42,944 nt of DNA. Origin: Bacteroidetes bacterium UBA1312 (GTDB lineage Bacteria > Bacteroidota > Bacteroidia > Chitinophagales > Chitinophagaceae). Position 1 is the stretch's first letter; each line of letters begins with the position of its first letter. The stretch lies in NCBI GenBank assembly GCA_002307135.1, contig DBTQ01000008.1:1-42944 (forward strand). The letters run 5' to 3'. Under the pieces are notes generated by a model. It worked only from the letters and a program-made list of their open reading frames with translations. It searched no databases and was not told the origin of the DNA. Made by a program: the position numbers and the translations under genes. This document shows positions 1 to 8,640 of this stretch, in pieces.

Positions 1-230
1 CATCTGTAAAAGTTTATCCTAATCCGAGCCAAGGTAAAGTGATAATAGAAAGCCCGGTTAATGTGGCCATAATTGTTACAGATATGACAGGACGAGTGTT
101 GTTGCAAAAAAATCATGTAAAAGAAATAGATTTAAGTGATTTTGCTGACGGGATGTATTTCTTCAGAATCAGCGATGATAATGGTGCATTGTTAAAGCTT
201 GAAAAAATAAATAAAATAACAGCACAATAG
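1..230 (+). CDS. C-terminal end of a T9SS-secreted protein (5' partial)
   Basis: The reading frame is open from the window edge to a TAG stop at 228-230; the rest of the gene lies outside. Read from base 3 the protein begins SVKVYPNPSQGKVIIES and continues with a short beta-rich stretch ending KINKITAQ. This is the type A sorting domain of the type IX secretion system: the VYPNP motif, a GR/GMY(F) segment (DGMYFFRI) and a basic end. It is known to carry secreted cargo across the outer membrane of Bacteroidota before being cleaved. The function of the cargo cannot be inferred from what remains. A stem-loop follows directly. Confidence 0.85.
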   Translation, partial: SVKVYPNPSQGKVIIESPVNVAIIVTDMTGRVLLQKNHVKEIDLSDFADGMYFFRISDDNGALLKLEKINKITAQ

Positions 231-262
231 AATACATCAAGTATAAAGTTATATAATAAAAC

Positions 263-281
263 GGCAACCATTTTGGTTGCC
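263..281. terminator. Bidirectional stem-loop terminator
   Basis: A perfect 8-bp stem, GGCAACCA / TGGTTGCC, with a 3-base loop lies between the convergent T9SS gene tail and the anti-sigma-like gene. It is flanked by A-rich and T-rich tracts, so it can terminate both transcripts. Confidence 0.8.
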
Positions 282-311
282 CTTTTATTATATAATAACC
301 GAATGTCTTAT

Positions 312-674
312 TTAATGTTGTGCTAGACGTACAACAACATACCCAACAAGTACGAGTAATAATATGACTATTACGGCTATCCAAGCCCAATAGTCTTCTT
401 TAAGTGCATTTTTACGTTTTGGTTTTTTTCGCAATAAATTGGTGTGTAGTATCTTGTTCAGCTCATCAACAGTTCGTTTTGTTTCTGTAGTATTTAATGA
501 ATAGAGACCTTCTAAGGCATCAGATTCAGGTCCTTCTTCGGATAGCCACTCTTCCACTGCACGTTGTTGGTCCGGCACTAATTCCCCTTCCATATAAGCC
601 AATAGCATTTCGTCAGTCAGTTTTTTAGGCTGTCCGTCGTCGAATAATTCTGTATGCTTTTGGTTGTTGTTCAT
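312..674 (-). CDS. Anti-sigma-factor-like membrane protein
   Basis: A 120-residue protein with a hydrophilic N-terminal part (LTDEMLLAYMEGEL, then EEWL at about 20-50), a basic stretch (LLRKKPKRK at about 80-90) and one C-terminal membrane helix (WAWIAVIVILLLVLVGYVVV). The start codon overlaps the stop of the ECF sigma gene by four bases (671-674), implying translational coupling. The short acidic cytoplasmic part plus a single membrane helix next to an ECF sigma factor is the usual anti-sigma arrangement. There is no zinc-binding HxxxCxxC motif, so it would be a zinc-free type. The inferred role is to hold the partner sigma factor at the inner membrane; context supports this more than sequence does. 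Confidence 0.7.
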   Translation of the reverse strand: MNNNQKHTELFDDGQPKKLTDEMLLAYMEGELVPDQQRAVEEWLSEEGPESDALEGLYSLNTTETKRTVDELNKILHTNLLRKKPKRKNALKEDYWAWIAVIVILLLVLVGYVVVRLAQH

Positions 675-1237
675 CGTTTTGTTTGGTTCAGTTTCAATAA
701 CGCGATTTTTAAGTTTCGTTTGCCATTTTGGATAAAACTTTTCACCTGTTCAAATGTAAAGTTAGTATGTTCCATTATTTCTTTGTAGCTACGTTGCTCT
801 AAATAAAAGAGCTTCAGGCTCAATTGTTGTTCAGGTGGTAGTGTATCCAAAGCTTCGTTCATCTGTTGGCGCATTCGTTCATCACTCATCCACTCATCTT
901 TACTTTTGCTTTCAGGTGCGGCTATATTGGCCAATACATCATCGTTGGTATTGTAAGTAGTGCTACGCAATACACCAAAGCAATAATTGCGCATGATGAT
1001 GTAAAGCCAGCCCTTGAAATTTCTAATGTCTTCGGCGGGGAATTGCGATAATACTTTTACAAATACTTGTTGTACTGCATCTTGTGCCTGCGTTTTGTCT
1101 TTAAGGTATTTCATAGCAATACCTAGTAACAGCATCGTGTAGCGTTCAAGCAAACAACCGAGCCACATATTGTCGCCCGATAATTGGAACTGCTGTATCA
1201 GTTCCTCATCGCTCATATTAAGATACTTGCTACTCAC
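671..1237 (-). CDS. RNA polymerase ECF sigma factor
   Basis: A 188-residue sigma-70 family protein of ECF size. Region 2 is visible at about 25-95 (LLGIAMKYLKDKTQAQDAV, then NFKGWLYIIMRNYCFGVLR), and region 4 at about 130-180 (TLPPEQQLSLKLFYLEQRSY followed by a helix-turn-helix with VKSFIQNGKRNLK). It directs RNA polymerase to a small regulon. The ORF opens with GTG at 1237; an ATG 21 bases inside (1216, MSDEELIQQF) is an equally good start and places SDEEL at the very N-terminus, as in many relatives. A TACATTTG promoter element lies at 1257-1264. It forms a two-gene unit with the overlapping anti-sigma-like gene. Confidence 0.92.
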   Translation of the reverse strand: MSSKYLNMSDEELIQQFQLSGDNMWLGCLLERYTMLLLGIAMKYLKDKTQAQDAVQQVFVKVLSQFPAEDIRNFKGWLYIIMRNYCFGVLRSTTYNTNDDVLANIAAPESKSKDEWMSDERMRQQMNEALDTLPPEQQLSLKLFYLEQRSYKEIMEHTNFTFEQVKSFIQNGKRNLKIALLKLNQTKR

Positions 1238-1256
1238 TAAGAAAAAATTGCTTTGT

Positions 1257-1264
1257 CAAATGTA
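1257..1264 (-). promoter_or_regulatory. Bacteroidota -7 element for the ECF sigma gene
   Basis: On the minus strand the bases read TACATTTG, a full match to TAnnTTTG, 20 bases upstream of the GTG start. No TTTG is seen 19 bases further up, so the -33 half is weak or absent. This could suit an autoregulated promoter. Confidence 0.4.
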
Positions 1265-1318
1265 AGATACCAGAGTATTGTTATTCCATAAAAACTGATT
1301 CGAAAGTAATTATTTGTG

Positions 1319-1349
1319 TTTGTAAAAATACTTCTTATTAATAATCTTG
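1319..1349 (+). promoter_or_regulatory. Bacteroidota promoter for the 1381 gene
   Basis: TTTG at 1319-1322 and TAATCTTG at 1342-1349 are separated by exactly 19 bases, matching TTTG-N19-TAnnTTTG with one mismatch. Transcription would begin near 1355, which rules out the in-frame TTG at 1354 as start and favours GTG 1381 or ATG 1393. Confidence 0.6.
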
Positions 1350-1380
1350 TATCTTGTATTTCAATTCAATATTTTATAAG

Positions 1381-1752
1381 GTGAAGCTTGGGATGTTAAT
1401 ATTATTGCTAAGTATTTCTGTGTGTACATCAGTATATTTGTTCCATACAAAATATCAAAAGCAAAATACAGAGATAGATAATATAAGAAATGGTCTGTCT
1501 GGGATGCTGCCTTTTGTATCGAATGGTTCAGCATTTAATTTTGTTGGTGGAACACCCAAAGTTCAATTATTATTATGGAGTCGTTATGCACTATTCCCAA
1601 TTCAATTGGATCGTATTGAGGATAAAAAAAGAGATACAGCTTTGGTATTGTTTCCAATTGCAGATACGGTTGCTTCAATTCTTGATTCAAAAAAAATTAT
1701 ATGGTCAAACAAAGACGCATATTATCAATATTACTTGATTTGTAGACCTTAA
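1381..1752 (+). CDS. Small membrane-anchored protein, unknown function
   Basis: From GTG 1381 it encodes about 123 residues: one N-terminal membrane helix (GMLILLLSISVCTSVYLF) followed by a soluble domain of about 95 residues. ATG 1393 is an alternative start. The soluble part contains LLLWSRYALFPIQLDRI and ends DAYYQYYLICRP. No family is recognised. It lies nine bases before the GT-C-like gene at 1762 and shares its promoter, so it is probably a partner of that membrane enzyme. The similar topology to soluble tails found on some GT-C enzymes hints that it may be a split-off accessory domain; this is inference. Confidence 0.6.
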   Translation: MKLGMLILLLSISVCTSVYLFHTKYQKQNTEIDNIRNGLSGMLPFVSNGSAFNFVGGTPKVQLLLWSRYALFPIQLDRIEDKKRDTALVLFPIADTVASILDSKKIIWSNKDAYYQYYLICRP

Positions 1753-1761
1753 TTTTTTAAC

Positions 1762-3015
1762 GTGAATAGAAATAGTGTCTTTATTATTGGTATTGCAATC
1801 TTCCTTGTAGGTATAAGTGTTGTATATTTTTTTTCTTTGCCTTTTGGTGTTCCATTAAGTATAACAGCATTATTTATATTGTTATTTGGATTCTTTTTCT
1901 TCAAGTATATATTCAATATCACTAAATTTGAAGTGCAAAATAATGACAGACCAATTTATAATATTCTGTCTTATTTCGTTCTTTGTTTTGCTTTATTTCT
2001 ATTGACTAAAAATACGAACAACGTAGCAGAAAAATATGGAGGCTGGGATGCCTGGTGGTTTTGGAATTATCGTGCAAAATATTTTACTGACAATAGTTTA
2101 TGGAATATAAAGACTTTGGAGACTTATGATAAAGATTTACTAGTTCAAAGGGTAGCGCACGCAGATTATCCTCCAGGATTATCTTCATTAGTTGCTTTTT
2201 TTTGGCGGCTCTTTAATACTCAGAGTACAAGTGTTCCATTTTGCATTAGTTTCTTATTTGCTGCATTCATTCCCGTGCTTCTATTTATTGAACTGCATAA
2301 AAAAAATTTATTAATTGCTTCAATTATAATCTTATGGTTGGTTACTAATGAAAATTATATTTTGGAAGGAACTTTAATGTTATCTGATATTTGGATTTCA
2401 TTCTTTTTATTGGCAACAATAATAGGAATTGAGCACTATCGAGCATCTTCTAACCCAAATTTTCTCATACTTTCAGGAGCAAGCCTTGGTTGTTCATTGT
2501 GGACAAAAAATGAAGCACTATTATTATTATTTATGATTATCGTATTTTATGGTGTCAATTTATTACAGAAAAACGTTTTTAGATATTTTATCATCGGGTT
2601 GATAGTTCCAATGTGCGCACTATTTATTTTTAAAATATTTTATGCTACTCCAGGAGATCTTTTTGTATCCAATTGGCACGAAACAATTCATAAACTTACA
2701 GATATTAAAAGGTATGAAACAATTTGGAGTTACTTCATTAAAGAGATAAATATTCATTATAATAGTCTTAAAAAAGTGTTTTTAGCATACCTAATTATAT
2801 GTTTCTTGCTAAGAAAATTACCTTCTGTTGGAGTATTGTTTATTATTTCGTGTATTACCAGTTACTTTATGGTTTATAGCATCACACCACACAATCTTGA
2901 TTGGCATGTCTCTACTTCAATAGATAGGCTTGTTTTGCATTTAGCACCAGCATTGGTATATGTTTTGTTCATCGGATTTTCAAAATTATTACACCGCAAA
3001 CAAATTATTGCTTAG
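1762..3015 (+). CDS. GT-C-type integral membrane glycosyltransferase-like protein
   Basis: A 417-residue polytopic protein with about ten hydrophobic helices. After the first helices a periplasmic loop carries YGGWDAWWFWNYRAKYF at about residue 90-105. This acidic, aromatic first loop resembles the catalytic loop of GT-C fold transferases that use polyprenyl-phosphate sugars. A second conserved-looking stretch is SLWTKNEALLLLFMI. The gene starts with GTG, nine bases after the small membrane protein stop, so they form an operon. The likely role is transfer of a sugar from a lipid carrier onto an envelope molecule on the outer face of the inner membrane. Donor and acceptor cannot be read from sequence. 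Confidence 0.7.
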   Translation: MNRNSVFIIGIAIFLVGISVVYFFSLPFGVPLSITALFILLFGFFFFKYIFNITKFEVQNNDRPIYNILSYFVLCFALFLLTKNTNNVAEKYGGWDAWWFWNYRAKYFTDNSLWNIKTLETYDKDLLVQRVAHADYPPGLSSLVAFFWRLFNTQSTSVPFCISFLFAAFIPVLLFIELHKKNLLIASIIILWLVTNENYILEGTLMLSDIWISFFLLATIIGIEHYRASSNPNFLILSGASLGCSLWTKNEALLLLFMIIVFYGVNLLQKNVFRYFIIGLIVPMCALFIFKIFYATPGDLFVSNWHETIHKLTDIKRYETIWSYFIKEINIHYNSLKKVFLAYLIICFLLRKLPSVGVLFIISCITSYFMVYSITPHNLDWHVSTSIDRLVLHLAPALVYVLFIGFSKLLHRKQIIA

Positions 3016-3146
3016 CTATTTTACACAAAAATATTGCTGAGTAAATACAACTAATGCTTATACGAGATCGACTTACTTTACAATTGGAGTCCTATATAAT
3101 ATAGTTTTATTTTGGGCTTCTCCCAGCTAATGTATAAATGTTGGTT

Positions 3147-4580
3147 TTATTTGCTAGCAGTATCTCTAAGTAGAAACACACTTTCATTGGGGTATGTAAG
3201 TACAGTGTCTTTGCCAATTATGTTTTTCCTCCTTGGTGTATATCCTACTTTTTCTAATGAATCACCCAGATAAATATAATAGTCTGCATTAGGCTCAAAA
3301 TCCCACATGTCTTTTTGATGATTTTCAATAAATGGATACTCTTTTTCTGCGAGGTAATATTTTACAGAGCATTGAAAAGGCCACGAAAAATCGAGGGATT
3401 TTTTCACGCCCTTTTTTCTGCCTTCTTCATTTATTAGGTTTAATATGTTTTTTGTATGTGCATCATAATACCATACAGCTGTTTTGTAAAAATTGGCCTT
3501 ATTAAAAAAGTTAATCCCAAAACATAGTACCATAAAGTAAAGTACAATTTGCCCGTAAAATAATAAAGGAAATTCACGAACGGAGTAACATAAAACAAGT
3601 ATGATAAGCGGATAAAAAAATAATGCCGTTCTGTCTATCAAATATAAAGTACCAATAAAATAATGTTGGACAATGGTAGCAAAAATAGCGCTTAGCAAAA
3701 TGAGTAATAAAATATTTTTGTCAGACAAAAGTGCATGTTGAAAATAACAGGATACACCAACCAATACTAAAAAGATAATGATAAATAGATTGAGTAAACA
3801 ATAGGTAATAGAAGATACATGCGGTGTATAGCATGTATATTTTGTCAAAGAGACTAAGGTATCACTATAGAACCCATTATTACCCCCGTAAAAGAGGTTT
3901 TTATGCTCACTTAGTTTGCGGATGGGTTCATAAAGTATTGCGGCCAATACTGCTGTGCAAACAATCCCGGATATTAATATTTTTTTGAAGTTGAAACCAT
4001 TGTGGGCGAGGCTTACTAAAAAAATAATCCATAAAATGGACACCCAAAAATTGAGCAGTGCAAGATTACTCAATACAGCAAAAGCACCAGCTATAAGAGC
4101 GATGAGTACATAACGAGTTTGTTTTGTTCTTATAAAACGTATGAGGTAATAGATAGATCCCATTTCAAAAGCTAAGGCAATACCATAGCCCCTTGCCAGT
4201 CCAAAAAAATCGAGTAAAAATGGATTGAGTAATAAAAGTAAGAATGTGGCGAACCCAATAGTACCTGTGATAAACCGATTAGCAATGAGGTAGCTGAAAT
4301 ACAGATAAAAGATAAAGGCAAGTACATTAGGTAGGCGGGCAACATAAATTGAATGATTGCCCAATGAAAAAAGTAACTTAATCAGCAATGTATTGACAAT
4401 ATGGTTGTTGGCATCGCAAGGGGTAAAATTAATAATATGCAGTACGCTTTGGTTAACAAAATCATTCATCGTCCAGCATTCATCATAAGTAACACCAACA
4501 TTTAATGTTCGGATAATTATGTACAACATTGCTGCAATACTTACCAAAAGATAAAGAATATGGAGATTTTTTGCCTTCAT
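3147..4580 (-). CDS. GT-C-type membrane glycosyltransferase-like protein (ArnT/PMT-like)
   Basis: About 477 residues from ATG 4580 (MKAKNLHILY); a TTG 36 bases further out is less likely. It has an N-terminal helix, then a loop with NVGVTYDECWTMNDFVNQ, whose acidic YDE pair sits where GT-C enzymes carry catalytic acids. About ten further membrane helices follow (including GLARGYGIALAFEMG), then a periplasmic C-terminal domain of about 100 residues. The family uses polyprenyl-phosphate-linked sugars in the periplasm. It is convergent with the previous GT-C-like gene. It is intact, unlike the third GT-C-like gene at 9748-11114. Confidence 0.7.
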   Translation of the reverse strand: MKAKNLHILYLLVSIAAMLYIIIRTLNVGVTYDECWTMNDFVNQSVLHIINFTPCDANNHIVNTLLIKLLFSLGNHSIYVARLPNVLAFIFYLYFSYLIANRFITGTIGFATFLLLLLNPFLLDFFGLARGYGIALAFEMGSIYYLIRFIRTKQTRYVLIALIAGAFAVLSNLALLNFWVSILWIIFLVSLAHNGFNFKKILISGIVCTAVLAAILYEPIRKLSEHKNLFYGGNNGFYSDTLVSLTKYTCYTPHVSSITYCLLNLFIIIFLVLVGVSCYFQHALLSDKNILLLILLSAIFATIVQHYFIGTLYLIDRTALFFYPLIILVLCYSVREFPLLFYGQIVLYFMVLCFGINFFNKANFYKTAVWYYDAHTKNILNLINEEGRKKGVKKSLDFSWPFQCSVKYYLAEKEYPFIENHQKDMWDFEPNADYYIYLGDSLEKVGYTPRRKNIIGKDTVLTYPNESVFLLRDTASK

Positions 4581-4650
4581 AATTGATGTTTCAAAAATAG
4601 GTCTATTTTGATACAATGGTAACAGTTTGGTAATGGAAGTCCAGCTAAAT

Positions 4651-4684
4651 AAACAGTCCTCAGAAAGTTTTCTGAGGACTGTTT
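4651..4684 (-). terminator. Stem-loop terminator after the accessory cluster
   Basis: A near-perfect 16-bp inverted repeat (AAACAGTCCTCAGAAA and its complement) with a tiny loop ends in a T tract on the minus strand. It closes the minus-strand cluster 11114 to 4706. Confidence 0.8.
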
Positions 4685-4705
4685 AATATCAAAACTATTA
4701 AGCTC

Positions 4706-7251
4706 TTATTGACTAACCACTACTTTCCTTATTTGTTGATTTTTAGGTCCAGTGCTGCTGACAACTACCGCGGTATAAACGCCCGGTACCAGCCCATCTA
4801 TATGGACTACCTCAGAGCGGCGACTATAAACATGTGTCCGGAATACTTCTACACCCACAGGACTAAGTAGAGAGATATCGTAACTGCCTATTTGATTGAA
4901 TGCAAAGACGAAATGCCCATTATTAGGGTTTGGATACACATTGAAATCAGTATTTTGTTGCGTAGTGTCACCTGTTTTTGCTATTCGGAAGTTTGAAGTA
5001 CCGGTACTTGCTGCTTTGGCAGCAGAATCACATGCAGGAAAGGATGCATAAGGCAGGATATTTTTTTCCATATAGTCTATTTGTTCTGAATCGCCAGATG
5101 CATAGACAGCTGCTACCAATGAATCGAAATAAGCATGTTCTTCGTCGCAAGTAGGGGTGATAAAAACATCTGATGTGTCGTGATTGCTAATAGTGCTATC
5201 AATGGTATAAGGTACACCACCAGGAGGAAAATCAAGTACGACAGTACTGTCGTTTTGAGTTCCTTGTAGCGGAACTATTGGTTGATAGGGAGGGGGATTC
5301 CAACTAGAAATATTGAATTCTGCATAATGATAACTTTCGCCCGGGGTATTATAATGGTGCCCGTTTTCATCATCATGCTCGTAGTCTCCACAATTAATAG
5401 AATAATCTTGAATATAAGCTAAAAAGCTACTTCTACCCTTGGTTTCGAAGCCAGGCAATAGGTCAATAGCTTTACCGCATCTAAGTGTTAAGTTACCATC
5501 ATCGTTTATTTTGCTAACGATAGATACATATTCTAGAAAATTTAGCTTTAGTTTATAATAAGAATTTCCATAGGTTGCCGGATATAGTCCATAATCAGTA
5601 TGAGGGTAGTCTTCGTTAAAATATTCTTTATAATAAGAATTGAAATAATATTTGGTATAGTCGTAAGGATGATCGAATTGAAGGTTAAGTAAATTGAATA
5701 AAACCATATAATCCAAACCATTGAAATCGCGATACTCACTTGATGGAGCACTTTGTCCTCTACCGTCAGGGCTACAACCATCTACAGAACCAAGCCAACT
5801 ATCGCGATGGTAATATTCGTGAATCAGATCGGGGCCCGACCAGTTCCAAGATTTGTATGAGTTATGCTCAAAAGCTCCGGTAGTAGGGTTGAAATAATTG
5901 GAATAATTACCTTTATAATTGTGAATACCACAACCGGGTGCGGCATCCAACAGCCCTATCGTTTCGCCTATATGGTAGGGTTCGTCATATTTACCACCCA
6001 TTACCCGATATAGATAGGGTAAATGAGGGCAGCTTCCGCTATGTGCCTCAGAAAACTGCTTTATTCTCAGCCATGTATCATTTACTAGACCTACAGTAAA
6101 AGGACCTATATGTACGCTCGCAAACCAGCTATTGGACAATGCGGCATAAGTACCCCAAAAATTAAGATCTTTATGACATGTATTGGTTTGTTGTAAATCC
6201 CATAGAAACTTATTTCTGTATGCGCCTGCCATTAACCCGGTTGCTCTACCTCCGGGGACTCCCCATCTTTGGCAAGTTTTAGCTGCACCCCAACTTAACT
6301 CTGAAAAATAAGCACCTCCAGAGAAACAACCTTTGTCGGGATTAATTCCGTAAACGCAATTGCCTGATACAGGGTTTTTAATTGTCCATGCCACCGTACG
6401 GTCTATATAGTCTATCATTCTTTCAAGATGGTGCTCTCCTTCCCCCTCCGAGATGAATACCAGCATAATAAACATTATTAGCAAGTTTGGCAGCCAAGGA
6501 AAAGCCCATTGCAAGTTGTACGGTTTGGTCTGCCGATTCTTCTGTAGGCATTCTTGTGTCTGAGTATGGCCATGATATAGAAGGAGCTCTAGGTATATTT
6601 GTTCTACCACTAAATGAACCATTTACATATGGATCCCTTTGTGCTAAAGGTGTATTTATTATGCCTGGCCGATTAAAATGGGATGTGGGTAAAGGGGTAC
6701 CCCAAGGAATACTTGGAGGGGAAGGTGTGTTCTCGGCAAATGTGGTATAAGGCACATCGTCACGGATAAAAAAACCATTCAAATCATCTTCTTGAGGGTT
6801 TGCTTTACATGGGTAAGTTCCATCTATATCTCTGCAATAACTTTCAGCATTCTGATCCAACCGCTTGTAGGCATTCAATGCGTAATAAAGTTCCATATCT
6901 GTACGTCTTAAATCATAATATTGACGAAGACCGGAAGAGTAGGTTTTTAGTATCCACATTATTCGATAACATTCGATGTTCAGTAGCCAACATGCTGATA
7001 TAATTGCCTAAATCAATAGTTGCATCTCCCCATTCAATTCTCGATAATGCATTTGGAGGGTATGCATTTCTATCTTGTGCTGGAATACTTTCGCCACAGT
7101 TCTCCCCAATTTTCATAAAATCATTAACTAATCGGTAACGATAAAACCAATATTTTTCTAGGTTAATATAAGCACTATTGGGTACACCTTGTGCTATTGA
7201 GGGGCTATTCAATAGTACAAAAGACATGAGCAATAAGAAATATTTTTTCAT
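4706..7251 (-). pseudogene. Large T9SS-secreted protein broken by two +1 frameshifts
   Basis: Three reading frames join into one gene of 848 codons if one base is removed at each of two homopolymers. Part 1 (7251 to about 6945) starts with a signal peptide MKKYFLLLMSFVLLNSPSIAQ. At the T5 run 6944-6948 the frame shifts so that ..NNVDTK continues as TYSSGLRQYYDL. At the C5 run 6442-6446 it shifts again from ..VYYAGIHLGG to EHHLERMIDYIDRT. Part 3 runs on to TAA at 4706 and ends in a T9SS sorting domain (FNVYPNPNNGHFVFAF, then GLVPGVYTAVV and a basic tail). The total length minus two bases divides by three exactly. The middle is rich in Cys, Gly and aromatic residues (e.g. CHKDLNFWGTYAALSNSW, HEYYHRDSWLG) and matches no family I recognise. 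It is either a decayed gene or an assembly error. Confidence 0.75.
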
Positions 7252-7365
7252 CTGTTTGTCATTTAAAATTATTTAATAATGTGCCAGCGTTGGAGTTCCA
7301 GTACTTTTATTTGTTTATTCCCGGCTATATCTTCATAAGGTGTTCGTATTTTGATAAGCCCTACA
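7243..7365. repeat. Copy 1 of a 123-bp near-identical direct repeat
   Basis: Identical to 7923-8045 except at two positions (7320 and 7323 against 8000 and 8003). It spans the last 30 or so codons of one lipoprotein gene, the intergenic spacer and the ATGAAAAAA start of the next gene. The offset between copies is 680 bp. Confidence 0.95.
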
Positions 7366-7931
7366 CTGTCATTTATATAACAACAATTGTTATAGTATAA
7401 ATTGGGCTGACTGGCTTGCAATAACTGGGTTACGTTGTCGTAATTATTACCCGCTAATAAATAAGGCGTTGGTATATTGGTGATTATAATTGAATCGCCT
7501 AACGTGCTACGGTAACTTATATTTTTGAAGGGATAAGTTAAATAAGGGAATCCCAAACCTTGATTTAATAGATTTGCTATACTAACTTTAAAGCTAAAGC
7601 TAGAACTAGAGCCTTCAGTGGCGCTAATTAAGAAAAGCGAGCTAACTGAATCTGGTTTGGAATCACATTCTCTAATGTCACATCTTAGTCCCTCGGTTCT
7701 AATGTTATTATTAGAGGGGCTACTTATCTCTAAAGTAGTTGATATTACTACCATGCTATCTTCCACACCTGTCAAGGAGTCTTTATATATCCAATAACTA
7801 CCTTTTTGGAAGTTGTATTTTTGTTTCAAGGTAGCATTGAGGTAAACAATAGTTGGGTCACTATGTGAACAAGCTGCCATAGTGCAAATTATGAGCAAGA
7901 GTATCAAGAGTATAAGGGGACTTTTTTTCAT
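7269..7931 (-). CDS. Lipoprotein, paralogue of the 7949 gene
   Basis: A 220-residue protein with a lipoprotein signal (LLLIICTMAAC, acylated Cys about 21). The mature part contains QKGSYWIYKDSLTGVEDSMVV, which its neighbour shares in the form KVGSYWIYKDSITSELDSFVLV. The last 31 residues (VGLIKIRTPYEDIAGNKQIK onward, ending QRWHIIK) are identical in the two proteins, while the centres are strongly diverged. It is exported and lipid-anchored, probably in the outer membrane. No known family is recognised. It sits between its paralogue and the broken T9SS gene, 17 bases from each, so all are likely one transcript. Confidence 0.75.
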   Translation of the reverse strand: MKKSPLILLILLLIICTMAACSHSDPTIVYLNATLKQKYNFQKGSYWIYKDSLTGVEDSMVVISTTLEISSPSNNNIRTEGLRCDIRECDSKPDSVSSLFLISATEGSSSSFSFKVSIANLLNQGLGFPYLTYPFKNISYRSTLGDSIIITNIPTPYLLAGNNYDNVTQLLQASQPNLYYNNCCYINDSVGLIKIRTPYEDIAGNKQIKVLELQRWHIIK

Positions 7932-8045
7932 CTGTTTGTCATTTAAAATTATTTAATAATGTGCCAGCGTTGGAGTTCCAGTACTTTTATTTGTTTATTG
8001 CCAGCTATATCTTCATAAGGTGTTCGTATTTTGATAAGCCCTACA
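7923..8045. repeat. Copy 2 of a 123-bp near-identical direct repeat
   Basis: Partner of 7243-7365. Again it covers a lipoprotein gene 3' end, the spacer and the first codons of the following gene. Similarity stops sharply at 7366/8046, inside the codons upstream of the shared C-terminus. Confidence 0.95.
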
Positions 8046-8599
8046 GTATCACTCCAATAACAAGAGCTATAATATGTTAGGGTAGCTTTCTCCATTAGCG
8101 TAAAGCAGGTAACATTTCTAAAACTATTGGATCCCAGAATAATGGGTGTGCTAAAAACGAATTGCGTTACAGCGTTTGTCGGATCTCGTGTAAAACCATT
8201 TTTACAGGAAGCATCAAACCAAAATTGTGCTTGGTTTTGGCTAACGTTGTTTATTATAAATGTAAATTGGTTGTATGGATGAAATGTTTGAAATTTGAAA
8301 TCAATTGCACTCGAATCAGGTTTATTATACCCTAATTGCTTTATCCCTAAGTTCAAATATTCGTATTTTTCACCGTGTATGTCTGCGCTGCTGGCATCAA
8401 TACCCAATTCGGAGGACACAAGTACAAAACTGTCTAATTCGCTGGTTATTGAGTCTTTGTAAATCCAATAACTTCCAACTTTGTCGTTATAGATTTGCTT
8501 TATGGTATTGTCAATAAAAATTGTGGGGTAATCATTTTGGTGCGTACAAGCTGCTAATGAGCAAACTACGAGGTATAATAAAAATTGCTTGGTTTTCAT
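7949..8599 (-). CDS. Lipoprotein, paralogue of the 7269 gene
   Basis: From ATG 8599 (MKTKQFLLYLVVCSLAAC) it encodes 216 residues with a lipobox LAAC at about 15-18. A longer ORF reaches 8641 but adds a basic N-terminus that would spoil the signal peptide. It shares the SYWIYKDS core and an identical 31-residue C-terminus with its downstream paralogue. The centre is hydrophilic and beta-rich with several aromatic residues. Function is unknown. The tandem arrangement points to local duplication followed by divergence of the middle and homogenisation of the end. Confidence 0.75.
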   Translation of the reverse strand: MKTKQFLLYLVVCSLAACTHQNDYPTIFIDNTIKQIYNDKVGSYWIYKDSITSELDSFVLVSSELGIDASSADIHGEKYEYLNLGIKQLGYNKPDSSAIDFKFQTFHPYNQFTFIINNVSQNQAQFWFDASCKNGFTRDPTNAVTQFVFSTPIILGSNSFRNVTCFTLMEKATLTYYSSCYWSDTVGLIKIRTPYEDIAGNKQIKVLELQRWHIIK

Positions 8600-8640
8600 A
8601 CAATTGTATATTAAACGATTAAAAAAACGGAAGCGGTGCA

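Noticed and set aside
1354..1380. TTG 1354 as start of the small membrane protein
   Set aside because: It coincides with the predicted transcription start of the 1319-1349 promoter; GTG 1381 or ATG 1393 is better.
6487..6750. Plus-strand ORF inside the broken T9SS gene
   Set aside because: Antisense to coding sequence that continues the T9SS protein; no family signature.
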